A stretch of DNA of 64,000 nt, taken from Miltoncostaea sp050250915 (GTDB taxonomy: Bacteria; Actinomycetota; Thermoleophilia; Miltoncostaeales; Miltoncostaeaceae). The translations under genes were made by a program, and so were the position numbers. Numbering within the stretch: position 1 is the stretch's first letter; each line of letters begins with the position of its first letter. The notes below the pieces were generated by a model. That model was not told the origin of the DNA and ran no database searches. It worked only from the letters and a program-made list of their open reading frames with translations. Shown here piece by piece: positions 7,317 through 15,435 of this stretch. Where the stretch lies: assembly GCA_050250915.1 (NCBI GenBank), contig JBFWNT010000001.1:124001-188000 (forward strand). Reading direction: 5' to 3'.

Positions 7317-8720
7317 TCAGAGGATCCGCTCGACGAGGGCGGCGAGCGCCACCAGATGGTGCTCGCGCCCTCGGCCCGCCACGAGCTGCAGGCCGATCGG
7401 CAGCCCCTGCGGCGACGTCCCGCACGGCACCGAGATGGCCGGCAGCCCGGTGAACGACCACGGGATCGCCGTCCGCGACAGCACCGTCAGGTGGCGCTCG
7501 GCGTCCTCGACCGGCGGCGCGACGCACGGGGTGGTGGGCATCGCGAGCGCCCACAGCCCCTCCAGCTCGTCCGCGAAGCCGGCCGCCAGGGCGGCGCGCA
7601 TGCGCTGGGCGTCGAGGTAGTCGGCGGCCGAGAGGGCGTCGGCCTCGTCCAGCTGGTCGGCGGTCTCCTCCCACAGCAGGGTCCGGTCGATCCCGAGCGC
7701 GCGGTGGTTGGCCGCCGCCTCCGCGCGGCTCACCAGCAGGCCCCCCGCCCCGGCGCGCTCCAGGTCGAGCGTGTCCGGGCGCGACGCGGGCACCACGTCC
7801 ACGCCGGCGTCGGCCAGGGCGTCGATCGCGGCCTCCACCGCCTCGGCAACGGCCGGCTCGCACCCCGCGAACGCCGCCTCCGGCACGCCCACCCGCGCGC
7901 CGGCCGTCGGCGCGTCCGCCCAGCCCGGCAGGCCGGCGAACCCGGGGGCGAGGGCCTCCAGCACCCGCGCCGCGTCGCGCACCGTGCACGCGAGCGGGCC
8001 GACGTGGTCGAGGGTCCACGCAAGGCTCACCAGTCCGGCGGTCGGCACGGCGCCGTAGGTCGGCTTGATGCCCACCACGCCGCAGAGCGCCGACGGCACG
8101 CGGATCGACGCCCGCGTGTCGGTGCCCAGCGACGCGTCCCCGAAGCCGGTGGCCACCGCGATGCCCGACCCGCCGCTCGACCCGCCGGGGATGCGCGTGG
8201 GGTCGTGCGGATTGCGCGCCTGGGGGGTGGTGACCCCCAGGGCGAACTCGTGCGTCGCCACCTTCCCCAGCACCACCGCGCCGGCGGTGCGGATCCGGGC
8301 CACGGCCTCCGCGTCGCGGTCGGGGTGCGCCAGGTACGCCGCCGACCCCGCCCGCGTCGGCAGCCCCGCCACGTCGATCACGTCCTTCACCGTCACCGGC
8401 ATCCCGTGCAGGGGGCCGCGGGCGGGGGGCGGCGTGCGGTCGCGGGCGTCGGCCTCGGCCAGGGCCGCGTCGGGGTCCACCGCCACGATCGCCCCCAGCG
8501 CGTCGGCGCGGCCGGCGGCCTCCAGGGCCTGCTCGACCCGCTCGCGCGCGGTCCGCGGGTCGGGCGGCGCCGGGGCCGAAGCGGGCGGTGGCGGGGTGCG
8601 CGACGGCGCGCCGGCCGCGTCCACCGCCGGGCGGTCCCCCGGCTGGGCCCGGAACCCGGCGAGCACCTCCCGCGCCCGGGCGAACGCCGCCCGGGCGGTG
8701 CTGGTGGGCGCGGTGGTCAC
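7317..8720 (-). CDS. Amidase-signature hydrolase (allophanate/carboxybiuret hydrolase-like)
   Basis: A 467-residue amidase-signature enzyme. The Ser-Ser-Lys triad can be read as Lys in MPVTVKDVIDVAG, the cis-Ser in PGGSSGGSG and the nucleophile in DTRASIRVPSALCG. The usual DTGGSIR reads DTRASIR, an unusual substitution beside the catalytic serine. The first ~75 residues are a Pro/Ala-rich linker before the conserved core. GTG at 8720 overlaps the stop of the biuret-hydrolase-like gene by 4 nt. In characterised biuret/cyanurate pathways the partner amidase hydrolyses allophanate or carboxybiuret, so a role in releasing ammonia from the product of that enzyme is likely but inferred. A GatA-like or generic amidase is the alternative. 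Confidence 0.8.
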   Translation of the reverse strand: MTTAPTSTARAAFARAREVLAGFRAQPGDRPAVDAAGAPSRTPPPPASAPAPPDPRTARERVEQALEAAGRADALGAIVAVDPDAALAEADARDRTPPPARGPLHGMPVTVKDVIDVAGLPTRAGSAAYLAHPDRDAEAVARIRTAGAVVLGKVATHEFALGVTTPQARNPHDPTRIPGGSSGGSGIAVATGFGDASLGTDTRASIRVPSALCGVVGIKPTYGAVPTAGLVSLAWTLDHVGPLACTVRDAARVLEALAPGFAGLPGWADAPTAGARVGVPEAAFAGCEPAVAEAVEAAIDALADAGVDVVPASRPDTLDLERAGAGGLLVSRAEAAANHRALGIDRTLLWEETADQLDEADALSAADYLDAQRMRAALAAGFADELEGLWALAMPTTPCVAPPVEDAERHLTVLSRTAIPWSFTGLPAISVPCGTSPQGLPIGLQLVAGRGREHHLVALAALVERIL

Positions 8721-9406
8721 GCGGCGTCGAGCGCCGCGAGCACCGCGTCCGACGACGACACCGCGCCGAACACGCCGCCCTGCATCGTCACCATCTTCAG
8801 CGCCGCCTCGTGGTTGGCCAGATCGGTGGCGCCGGTGCAGTCGTCCAGGATCAGGCACTCGTAGCCGCGGTCGTTGGCCTCGCGCATCGTCGTGTGCACG
8901 CACACGTCGGTCGTGATGCCGGTGAGGATGATGTGCGTGATCCCCGCCGTCCGCAGCAGCAGGTCCAGGTCGGTGGCGTAGAAGGCCCCCTTGCCGGGCT
9001 TGTCGATGATCGCCTCGCCGGGCAGCGGCGCCACCTCGGGCACGATCTCCCAGCCCGGCTCGCCGCGCACCAGGATGCGCCCGTTCGGCCCGGGGTCGCC
9101 GATCCCGGCGCCGATCTGCCGCGAGCGCCACAGCTTGTTGGGCGGGCAGTCCGCCAGGTCGGGCCGGTGGCCCTCCCGGGTGTGGATCACCATCATCCCG
9201 CGGTCGCGGGCGGCGGCGAGCAGGCGCGCGGTGGGGCCCAGGCCGGCCCGGGTCAGGGCGATGTCGTAGCCCATCCGGTCGACGTAGCCGCCCTCGCCGC
9301 AGAAGTCGAACTGCCAGTCGATGAGCAGCATGGCGGTGCGGGCGGGGTCGAGCACGTCGTCGTAGGGCCAGGGGTACGGCTCGGCGGTCACGGTGCCGTG
9401 GGTCAT
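8717..9406 (-). CDS. Biuret hydrolase-like cysteine hydrolase (isochorismatase fold)
   Basis: A 229-residue protein very close in sequence, as I recall it, to Rhizobium biuret amidohydrolase BiuH. Matching stretches include AEPYPWPYDD, GGYVDRMGYD, THIILTGITTDVCV and MREANDRGYECL. The catalytic triad is readable as Asp in LLIDWQFDF, Lys in IDKPGKGAF and Cys in TTDVCVHT. BiuH converts biuret to allophanate and ammonia. The ATG at 9406 has GGAGG 4-5 nt upstream. It overlaps the alpha/beta hydrolase gene before it and the amidase after it, so the three form a coupled operon. Ureidoacrylate hydrolase (RutB) is the nearest alternative. Confidence 0.85.
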   Translation of the reverse strand: MTHGTVTAEPYPWPYDDVLDPARTAMLLIDWQFDFCGEGGYVDRMGYDIALTRAGLGPTARLLAAARDRGMMVIHTREGHRPDLADCPPNKLWRSRQIGAGIGDPGPNGRILVRGEPGWEIVPEVAPLPGEAIIDKPGKGAFYATDLDLLLRTAGITHIILTGITTDVCVHTTMREANDRGYECLILDDCTGATDLANHEAALKMVTMQGGVFGAVSSSDAVLAALDAA

Positions 9407-10209
9407 CCGTCCTCCTCGACGGGTCGTGTGGGCAGGGCCAGCGACAGGGCCATGCGGGCGAACGCGTCCGGCGCCTCGATCTGCACCAGGTGGCCGGAGG
9501 GCGGCCGGGCCGTCGCCGCCCGGGCCAGCGCCTCGAGCACCGCCCCGGCGTGGCGCCGCTCGGTGCCGCTCCACGCGCCGACCGACGAGACGGTGCGCGT
9601 GTCGCGCAGGCCGCACAGCGCGCCGGCGCCGGGGCTGAACGCCGGGAATTGGTCGATCTCGGCGCGCACGGCGGGCCCGGCCTCGCGCACCCCGTCGCGG
9701 ACGGGGTCCGGCAGCATCGCCCACCCGCGCTCCCCCGCGAGGGTCTTCGCCAGGGTCACGGCGCCGTCGCCGGGATCGGCCGCCGCGTGCACCGCGGCCG
9801 CCGCGCCGCGCAGGCGCGCGTGCAGGTCGCCGGCCAGCCGCCCCAGGGCCGGCTCGTGCAGCAGCAGGCCGGACACCAGCGTGGGGCGGCGGATCGCGGC
9901 CGCCAGCGCGATGGTGGCGCCGCCGCTCACGCCGGCCCACACCGCGCGCCGCACGCCCATGTCGGCCAGCACCCCGGCGACGTCGTCGATCTGCGCGCCC
10001 AGGTCCGTGCGGGGCGGCACGTCGGCCGACCGGCCGTAGCCGGCCCGGTGGGGCACCACCGCGGTCGCGCCGCCGGCGGCGACGGCGGCGGCCACCGCGT
10101 CGAGCGTCGCCGGGCCGTACGCCACCCCGTGCAGCAGAACCACCGCCGGCCCGTCGCCCGAGCGCGTCGCGGCGATGGCGGCGGGCGCGCGTGCGGGAGC
10201 GGCGATCAC
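9403..10209 (-). CDS. Alpha/beta hydrolase
   Basis: A 268-residue alpha/beta-hydrolase fold protein. The oxyanion strand is VVLLHGVAYG, the nucleophile elbow GVSGG (Ser), and a late histidine in SGHLVQIEAPDAF is the likely catalytic base. It resembles the RutD/esterase group that accompanies ureide and pyrimidine breakdown enzymes. It leads the coupled hydrolase-BiuH-amidase operon. The GTG at 10209 has TATACA exactly 7 nt upstream, and this hexamer is part of the TGTATACA operator, so the start and its control are tightly linked. An ATG eight bases earlier is out of frame. Substrate unknown. Confidence 0.75.
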   Translation of the reverse strand: MIAAPARAPAAIAATRSGDGPAVVLLHGVAYGPATLDAVAAAVAAGGATAVVPHRAGYGRSADVPPRTDLGAQIDDVAGVLADMGVRRAVWAGVSGGATIALAAAIRRPTLVSGLLLHEPALGRLAGDLHARLRGAAAAVHAAADPGDGAVTLAKTLAGERGWAMLPDPVRDGVREAGPAVRAEIDQFPAFSPGAGALCGLRDTRTVSSVGAWSGTERRHAGAVLEALARAATARPPSGHLVQIEAPDAFARMALSLALPTRPVEEDG

Positions 10210-10215
10210 CTCCGC

Positions 10216-10225
10216 ATGTATACAA
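10216..10225 (-). promoter_or_regulatory. Predicted GntR operator overlapping the -10 of the hydrolase operon
   Basis: ATGTATACAA (core TGTATACA, 10217-10224) is a near-perfect palindrome that is rare in such GC-rich DNA. Read on the minus strand, TATACA is followed by 7 nt and the GTG of the alpha/beta hydrolase, so a bound repressor would cover the -10. The same core occurs twice upstream of the permease gene of the cluster. Confidence 0.65.
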
Positions 10226-10245
10226 ACGCGGCGGCGCGGGGCGCT

Positions 10246-10261
10246 CCGGCCGGGCGGCCGG
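10246..10261 (-). terminator. GC stem-loop after the GntR gene
   Basis: CCGGCC and GGCCGG pair as a 6-bp stem with a 4-nt loop, 35 bp beyond the regulator stop codon and before the next operon. There is no T-run, so it is only a possible end or stability element. Confidence 0.3.
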
Positions 10262-10295
10262 ATGCGGCCGGGCCCGGTTCATCCCGCGGGCCGAC

Positions 10296-10955
10296 TCAGC
10301 CGGCGGCGAACGCCTCCTGGGCCCGCGCGGCCGCCGCCACGACGGCCCGCTGCGACTCGATGATGTGCACGATCATCAGCGCTCCGGCCTTCTCGGCGTC
10401 CCCGTCCTCGACCGCGTCCAGGATCTGCACGTGCTGACGCACCGTGGCGCGGACGCGCGCGGCGTCCAGGAAGTCGTGCACCCGGACGAGGCGGATGCGG
10501 GCGTTGATGCCGGCCAGCGCGCCCTGCACCTGGCGGTTGCCGCCCGTCTCGGCGATGCCCAGATGGAACGCCTCATCGTTGTATACGATCTCCTCCCCCG
10601 TCTCGGGGATCGGCCCGCTCCACTGGGCCCGCAGCGCCTGGAGGCGCCGCCCGCGGTCCGCCGCCCCGCACGCCGTGCGGACCGACAGCACCTCGATGGC
10701 CCGGCGCAGCTCGTACAGCTCGTCCAGCTCGGCCTGCTCGATCACCGGGGCCATGTAGCCGCGCTGGGGGCGGTGCACCAGCAGCCCCTCCTCGGCGAGC
10801 CGGCGGCAGGCCTCCCGCACGGGGGTGCGGGAGGCCTGGTAGTGCTCGGCCGCCCACTGCTCCACCACGCGCTCGCCCGGGCGGATGCGCCCGCGCAGGA
10901 GGTCGGACCGCATCCTGCGGTAGACCCGCTCGGCGAGCAGTGTGCGGGTGGTCAG
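10296..10955 (-). CDS. GntR/FCD-family transcriptional regulator
   Basis: A GntR winged helix (PGERVVEQWAAEHYQASRTP, then VREACRRLAEEGLL and a wing HRPQRGYMAPV) is followed by an all-helical FCD ligand domain. Metal-site residues are visible in NDEAFHLGIAE and VRQHVQIL. The first conserved helix (LLAERVYRRMRSDLLRGRI) begins upstream of the only ATG (10913), and no ATG/GTG/TTG exists further up. A CTG at 10955 lies 4 nt after a perfect GGAGG, so I place the start there (219 residues). It sits between the two transcription units of the biuret-type cluster, which share TTGTATACAA sites, and is the likely local repressor. The inducer, perhaps a ureide, is unknown. Confidence 0.85.
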   Translation of the reverse strand: MTTRTLLAERVYRRMRSDLLRGRIRPGERVVEQWAAEHYQASRTPVREACRRLAEEGLLVHRPQRGYMAPVIEQAELDELYELRRAIEVLSVRTACGAADRGRRLQALRAQWSGPIPETGEEIVYNDEAFHLGIAETGGNRQVQGALAGINARIRLVRVHDFLDAARVRATVRQHVQILDAVEDGDAEKAGALMIVHIIESQRAVVAAAARAQEAFAAG

Positions 10956-10965
10956 CGGTCCTCCG

Positions 10966-11685
10966 TCACTCGCGTGCGACGGCGAGTGTAGTCGCGCCGA
11001 GGGCGCGCAGCACCTCGGACGACGGCGCCACCCAGCCGAAGATGCCGCCCTGGGCGGCGATCATCCGCAGCCCCACCTCGTGGAACTCGGGGAAGTAGGA
11101 GCCGCAGCAGTCGCCGGGCACCAGGCACTCGAAGCCGCGGTCGTTGGCCTCGCGGACGGTGGTGTGCACGCACACCTCCGTGGTCACGCCGGTCACGATC
11201 AGGTGGGTGACGCCGGCGTTGCGGAGTATCAGCTCGAGGTCGGTCGCGTAGAAGGCGCCCTTGCCCGGCTTATCGAGCACCGCCTCGCCGGGGAGCGGGG
11301 CCAGGGCGTCGACGATGTCGTGGCCCTCCTCGCCGCGCACCAGGATCCGCCCCTTGGGCCCCATGTCGCCGATGCCGGTGTCCAGCCGGCCGCGGGCGAG
11401 CTTGGACGGCGGGGCGTCGAGCAGGTCGGGCCGGTGGCCCTCGCGCGTGTGGATCACGGTCATGCCCGCCTCGCGGCACGCGCCCAGCAGGGCGCCGAGG
11501 GGGGCGACGACGCGCCACAGCAGCGACACGTCGTTGCCGAGACCGGCGCCGAAGCCGCCCTCCTCCAGGAAGTCGCGCTGCATGTCGATCACGACCAGCG
11601 CCGTGGTGGCGGGGTCGAAGGTGAACTCGTAGGGCTCGGCGTCGACGGTCAGCCGCTCGGCGCCGGGCGCGGTTCCGGTGGTCAT
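10966..11685 (-). CDS. Isochorismatase-family cysteine hydrolase (second paralogue)
   Basis: A 239-residue hydrolase of the same family as the biuret-hydrolase-like enzyme 1.5 kb away. The triad is Asp in LVVIDMQRDF, Lys in LDKPGKGAF and Cys in TTEVCVHT. The shared THTREGHRPDL-type stretch indicates a close paralogue. The N-terminus differs (EPYEFTFDP instead of EPYPWPYDD), and the C-terminal substrate loop reads CCGSYFPEF where the other has CTGATDLAN, which suggests a different amide substrate. GGGAGG lies 6 nt before the ATG. It follows the permease gene and precedes the regulator in one transcription unit. Confidence 0.8.
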   Translation of the reverse strand: MTTGTAPGAERLTVDAEPYEFTFDPATTALVVIDMQRDFLEEGGFGAGLGNDVSLLWRVVAPLGALLGACREAGMTVIHTREGHRPDLLDAPPSKLARGRLDTGIGDMGPKGRILVRGEEGHDIVDALAPLPGEAVLDKPGKGAFYATDLELILRNAGVTHLIVTGVTTEVCVHTTVREANDRGFECLVPGDCCGSYFPEFHEVGLRMIAAQGGIFGWVAPSSEVLRALGATTLAVARE

Positions 11686-11749
11686 GTGGTGCCTCCCGAG
11701 GGTGCGCGGGGGCGGCGTCCGCGCAAGGCGCCGCCCCCACGGTGGGTGG

Positions 11750-13447
11750 TCAGGTGCTGCTCGCGGGCGTCGGTCCGTCGTCGGCGAGCGTGGCCGCCGA
11801 CACCGGCGCGGGCGCGGGCGCCATCACGCCGCCGAGCCGTGCCGGCCGCCAGTCGGGCGTCAGCGGCTCCGTGTCGACCGGGTCCGTCGGGTCCAGCTCC
11901 CGGACCGGCACCTTCAGGAAGTAGAAGGCCAGGCAGACGACGGCCGTGAAGGCGTACCCCAGCACGACCTCGGGATCGTCCATCCACGAGATCTCCTCAC
12001 CGTGGATCAACCCGATCGACGCCAGGAACGCGCCGAACAGGCTGTACCCGGCGGCCCAGAGGAAGTTGCGGTTGATCAGGAACACCGCGATGGCTCCGAG
12101 TACCATCCCGGCGAGGATCGCCCCCTCCCCGAGCGTCTTCAGGCCGTCGTAGATCACGCCGGCGTTGGCCAGGTTGTCGGTCCCGATCGCGGCGGCCGAC
12201 GTGCCCGCCGCCTGCAGGGCGTTGTCGATCTGCCCGGTCGCCCACTGGGCGATGTTCGGGATCATCGCCAGCACGATCGCCGCGTAGTACGCCTTCGGCA
12301 CCGCGCCGAACGACTGGGCGCCGATGGCCAGGCCGATGAACAGCAGGATCGGGACGATCGCGGGGATCGGCAGGATCGCCGACAGCAGCGGGAACATGCC
12401 GAGGATGCAGAGCCCGAAGATCAGGACGCCGGTGGCGAGCGAGTAGGAGATGCGTCCCCCGGCGGCCTTCCAGCCGGGCTGGCCGATGTACACGGCGGGC
12501 GGGAACGGGCTGCCCAGGCCCGCGCCGACCACGGCGCCCGCGCCGTCGGCCAGCAGGACGCTGCGCAGGTTGTAGGAGTCGCCCGCCGCCGCGGCGCTCT
12601 CCACGTTGCTCATCGCCTCCGTGAAGTTGTAGATGCCGAGCGGGATGGCGGTGGCCAGCAGGGGCGAGATGTCCTTGAGCCCCTGGACGAGCATGTCGAT
12701 GTTGAACGTCGGGCCCGCCAGCGCGATCGACTCTGCGCCGTCGGCCACCGCGCCGCCGTCCATGTAGCCGCCGATCCAGGCGACCGCGGTGCCCATGAGC
12801 AGCGCGGCCAGGCCGATCGGGATGTTGTAGGGCAGCTTCACCCCGGAGATGAAGCCGATGATGATCGCCGCCAGCACCGGCAGCGCGATCCAGAGCGCCT
12901 CCCACATCTGCGCCGCCGGGCGCATGGAGATGAACGTGATCGAGATGCCGGCCAGGGTGCCCAGCAGGGCGGCCCCGGGCGTGAGCTTGCGGATGAGCGG
13001 GCCCACGAACGCGCCGGCCAGGATGATGACGCCGATGATGAAGGCCCAGGCCAGGCCGGCCTCCCAGGCGGCGACCGGGTCGTTGGTCTGGAGGTAGATC
13101 GGCAGCATGATCACCAGGGTCACGATGAACATGTGCGGGACGCTCGGGCCGTAGGGCATGGCCGTCACGTCCGTGCGGCCCTCCCGGTACGCGAGCCGGC
13201 GCGCGAGCCAGAAGTAGAAGATGTTGCCCACCAGCAGCTCGATGCCGAGCGCGGGCAGGATCGTGCCGTTGACGTCGCCCGCCGGGATGTTGACCACGAA
13301 CAGGCACAGCCCGGCCAGCACGATCACGTTGACGAGCATGTTGATGAAGAACCCGAAGAACGCGTTCAGGTCCCCCCGGGTCCAGATGGGGAGCTCCGGC
13401 GCACCCGCCGGTGGCCGGCCCCTCAGAACGGCGGTCAGCGAGGTCAA
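11750..13447 (-). CDS. NCS2-type nucleobase/ureide permease
   Basis: A 565-residue polytopic membrane protein with about 12-14 hydrophobic helices. It starts in the cytoplasm with ELPIWTRGDLNAFFGFF and continues into TM1. The stretch NFTEAMSNVESAAAAGDSYN and the later GSPFPPAVYIGQPGWKAAGG are characteristic of a xanthine/uracil-type permease subgroup found next to amidohydrolases. The chosen start is TTG at 13447, behind AAGGAGGGAGG. No better start precedes the first helix. The upstream region carries two TGTATAC palindromes. Likely role: uptake of the compound degraded by the neighbouring hydrolases. The actual substrate is inferred, not shown. Confidence 0.8.
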   Translation of the reverse strand: MTSLTAVLRGRPPAGAPELPIWTRGDLNAFFGFFINMLVNVIVLAGLCLFVVNIPAGDVNGTILPALGIELLVGNIFYFWLARRLAYREGRTDVTAMPYGPSVPHMFIVTLVIMLPIYLQTNDPVAAWEAGLAWAFIIGVIILAGAFVGPLIRKLTPGAALLGTLAGISITFISMRPAAQMWEALWIALPVLAAIIIGFISGVKLPYNIPIGLAALLMGTAVAWIGGYMDGGAVADGAESIALAGPTFNIDMLVQGLKDISPLLATAIPLGIYNFTEAMSNVESAAAAGDSYNLRSVLLADGAGAVVGAGLGSPFPPAVYIGQPGWKAAGGRISYSLATGVLIFGLCILGMFPLLSAILPIPAIVPILLFIGLAIGAQSFGAVPKAYYAAIVLAMIPNIAQWATGQIDNALQAAGTSAAAIGTDNLANAGVIYDGLKTLGEGAILAGMVLGAIAVFLINRNFLWAAGYSLFGAFLASIGLIHGEEISWMDDPEVVLGYAFTAVVCLAFYFLKVPVRELDPTDPVDTEPLTPDWRPARLGGVMAPAPAPVSAATLADDGPTPASST

Positions 13448-13508
13448 CTCGCCCCTCCCTCCTTCGCTCAGACGATGGACGTCCGCGCCGGGCACGCGGG
13501 GAGGCTCG

Positions 13509-13518
13509 TTGTATACAA
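13509..13518 (-). promoter_or_regulatory. Predicted GntR operator at the permease promoter (perfect palindrome)
   Basis: TTGTATACAA is perfectly self-complementary and lies 62 bp upstream of the permease TTG start. Read on the minus strand, TATACA could be the -10, giving a leader of about 55 nt that contains the AAGGAGG ribosome site. Confidence 0.7.
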
Positions 13519-13593
13519 GCGCCCCGTCGGGGAGGGATTCGGCCCGCGAACCGAAGCGGGGCGACGCGCGTTCCGCCCCGCGGCCACACCGTC

Positions 13594-13603
13594 TTGTATA
13601 CCG
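13594..13603 (-). promoter_or_regulatory. Second predicted GntR operator upstream of the permease
   Basis: TTGTATACCG shares eight bases with the perfect site, and its centre lies 85 bp (about eight helical turns) away. This phasing would suit cooperative or looped binding of a dimeric GntR regulator. The rest of the 13448-13690 gap holds nothing else I can recognise. Confidence 0.55.
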
Positions 13604-13690
13604 GCCGCCGGGCGGACCCGACCGGGCGAACTTTTCCCGCCGCCGCGCGTCGGGATGGGGTGACGTCATCCCCCGTCCCGAAAGGCGGCC

Positions 13691-13831
13691 ATGCCCCCAA
13701 CCCAGCGCCGCGCGCTCGCGATCGGCGCCGCCGTCGTCGGCGTGCTGCTGCTCGTCGTGGCGATCGTGTACCTCGCCGAGCCGGCGAGCTCGCTGCCCGG
13801 GGCCTTCCCCGGCCACGCGGCCCACTCGTGA
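13691..13831 (+). CDS. 46-residue membrane micro-protein coupled to uppP
   Basis: A short open frame with one hydrophobic helix (ALAIGAAVVGVLLLVVAIVY), an Arg-rich N-terminus and a short external tail, PASSLPGAFPGHAAHS, ending in histidine. GAAAGG stands 8 nt before the ATG. The last four bases form a GTGA overlap with uppP, so the peptide is translationally coupled to it. This coupling, the good ribosome site and a coherent helix argue for a real gene. It may be an accessory subunit or stabiliser of the phosphatase, but this is inferred from position. Confidence 0.6.
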   Translation: MPPTQRRALAIGAAVVGVLLLVVAIVYLAEPASSLPGAFPGHAAHS

Positions 13832-14685
13832 TCGGCTACGGCCAGGCCGCCATCCTCGGCCTCATCCAGGGCGTGTCCGAGCTGTTCCCGGTCTCGAGCC
13901 TGGGGCACAGCGTCATCCTCCCCCAGCTCTTCGGCTGGGACATCCACCAGAACGACGACTTCTTCCTGACGTTCCTCGTCGCCACCCACCTGGCCACGGC
14001 GCTGGTGCTCCTGGGGTTCTTCTGGCGCGACTGGGTCCGGATCGTCCGCGGCATCGGGCGCAGCCTGCGCGACCGCCACGTGGGCGACGACGACGCCCGC
14101 CTCGGCTGGCTGCTGGTGGTGGCGACCGTCCCCGCCGGCGTCCTGGGGCTGCTGCTGGAGCATCCATTGCGCCACCTGTTCGCGTCGGCGCGGTCGGCGG
14201 CGTTCTTCCTGGCGATCAACGGGCTGCTGCTCTACGGCGCGGAGCGGATGCGCCGCCGGGCGCCGGTGCACGAGGAGGGCGACCCCGACGGCCGGATCGC
14301 GCGGCAGCTGTCGTGGCGCGAGTCGGTGGGCATCGGGCTCGCCCAGGCGCTGGCCCTGATCCCGGGCATCTCGCGCTCGGGCGTCGCGATGGGCGGCGGC
14401 CTGCTGGCGGGCCTGTCGAACGAGGACGCGGCGCGGTTCGCGTTCCTGCTCGCCACGCCCATCATCGGCGCGGCGGCGCTGCTGAAGCTCCCGGACCTGT
14501 TCGGCTCCGCGGGGAACGGGCTGCGCGGCCCGGCCCTGGTCGGCGCGCTGTGCGCGGCCGGCGCCGCCTACGTGTCGGTGCGGTTCCTGATGCGGTTCTT
14601 CGAGACGCAGCGGCTCACGCCGTTCGCGGCCTACTGCCTGGTCGCGGGCGTCACGCTCACGATCTATTTCACCGTGACCATGTGA
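13828..14685 (+). CDS. uppP: Undecaprenyl-diphosphatase UppP (BacA family)
   Basis: A 285-residue polytopic phosphatase that recycles undecaprenyl pyrophosphate to the lipid carrier for peptidoglycan precursors. The signatures are readable: QGVSELFPVSSLGHSVIL (conserved Glu region and S-S-x-G-H) and the P-loop-like LIPGISRSGVAMGGGLLAG with the catalytic Arg/Ser. Length and about eight helices fit the family. The start is GTG at 13828, overlapping the micro-protein stop. It is followed by a convergent membrane-protein gene after only 3 bp. Bacitracin tolerance is a known effect of the family. Confidence 0.93.
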   Translation: MIGYGQAAILGLIQGVSELFPVSSLGHSVILPQLFGWDIHQNDDFFLTFLVATHLATALVLLGFFWRDWVRIVRGIGRSLRDRHVGDDDARLGWLLVVATVPAGVLGLLLEHPLRHLFASARSAAFFLAINGLLLYGAERMRRRAPVHEEGDPDGRIARQLSWRESVGIGLAQALALIPGISRSGVAMGGGLLAGLSNEDAARFAFLLATPIIGAAALLKLPDLFGSAGNGLRGPALVGALCAAGAAYVSVRFLMRFFETQRLTPFAAYCLVAGVTLTIYFTVTM

Positions 14686-14688
14686 CGG

Positions 14689-15435
14689 TCAGCGCCCCCG
14701 GCGCGAGATCGCCCGGATGCCTGCGCCGAGCCCGCCCGCGGCGGTGAGCAGCAGGCCGATCTCGAGCGCCGGGGGCAGGATCAGGTAGGCCGCGTACAGC
14801 AGCCGGCCGGGCCGCCGGGGCCAGGCGGGTCCCTCCCGGAACAGCGCCAGGCCCGCGCCGGCCGCGGCGAGCAGCGCGGCGAGGCCGATCAACGCGATCG
14901 GGAGCCCCACCCCGGTCGCCGCCAGGAGCCCGAGCACCGGGAGCACGATCACCACGGCCACGACCCCGATCGCCAGGGCCACACCGGCGCGCGGCTCCCA
15001 GCCGCGCGCCCATCGCTCGAAGGTCGCGGTGCGGGGCAGGGTGGCGGCGATCGCGCACACCGCCGCCCACACGGCGACCCGGTACACCAGGAGGGCGGCC
15101 AGGATCAACAGGCCGGCGACCCACCCGGGCCCCGGGATCCAGTCGATGAGCCCCGCCGAGACCGCGTAGTCGGAGCCGTCGACCTGCGCCCCGTCCTCGC
15201 GGTGGATGTCGCCGAACAGGACGATCACGTCGCCGGTGACGTGGGCGGTGGGGGTCAGGCGGACGTCACCGCCGACCACCACGACGCGCTCCACCTCGTG
15301 GTCGATCACGACGTCCTCGCCGACGCGCAGCACGTTCTCGCCCCCTGACGGCGGAGACCCGGCCGCGGCGGCGACCACCGGCGCGGCGCCCAGGAGCGCG
15401 GCGAACAGGAGCAGCAGGATCAGGGCGCGCCTCAC
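14689..15435 (-). CDS. Secreted/membrane protein with bactofilin-like beta repeat and C-terminal helices
   Basis: A 248-residue protein with an N-terminal signal (ALILLLLFAALLGAAPVVAAA). A ~65-residue external region of short hydrophobic repeats follows (NVLRVGEDVVIDHEVERVVV, then GGDVRLTPTAHVTGDVIVLF), like the right-handed beta-helix of polymer-forming proteins. The C-terminal half has four or five helices and ends in a basic tail. GTG at 15435 overlaps the stop of the upstream small membrane protein by 4 nt, so it is the last gene of a sigma factor operon. Probable envelope role, unproven. Confidence 0.65.
   Translation of the reverse strand: MRRALILLLLFAALLGAAPVVAAAAGSPPSGGENVLRVGEDVVIDHEVERVVVVGGDVRLTPTAHVTGDVIVLFGDIHREDGAQVDGSDYAVSAGLIDWIPGPGWVAGLLILAALLVYRVAVWAAVCAIAATLPRTATFERWARGWEPRAGVALAIGVVAVVIVLPVLGLLAATGVGLPIALIGLAALLAAAGAGLALFREGPAWPRRPGRLLYAAYLILPPALEIGLLLTAAGGLGAGIRAISRRGR

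Noticed and set aside
10579..10588. TTGTATACGA inside the GntR coding sequence as a further operator
   Set aside because: It encodes Ile-Val-Tyr-Asn in frame and is not next to a promoter. GTATAC also occurs in the nuclease-helicase gene near 32638 by coding chance.
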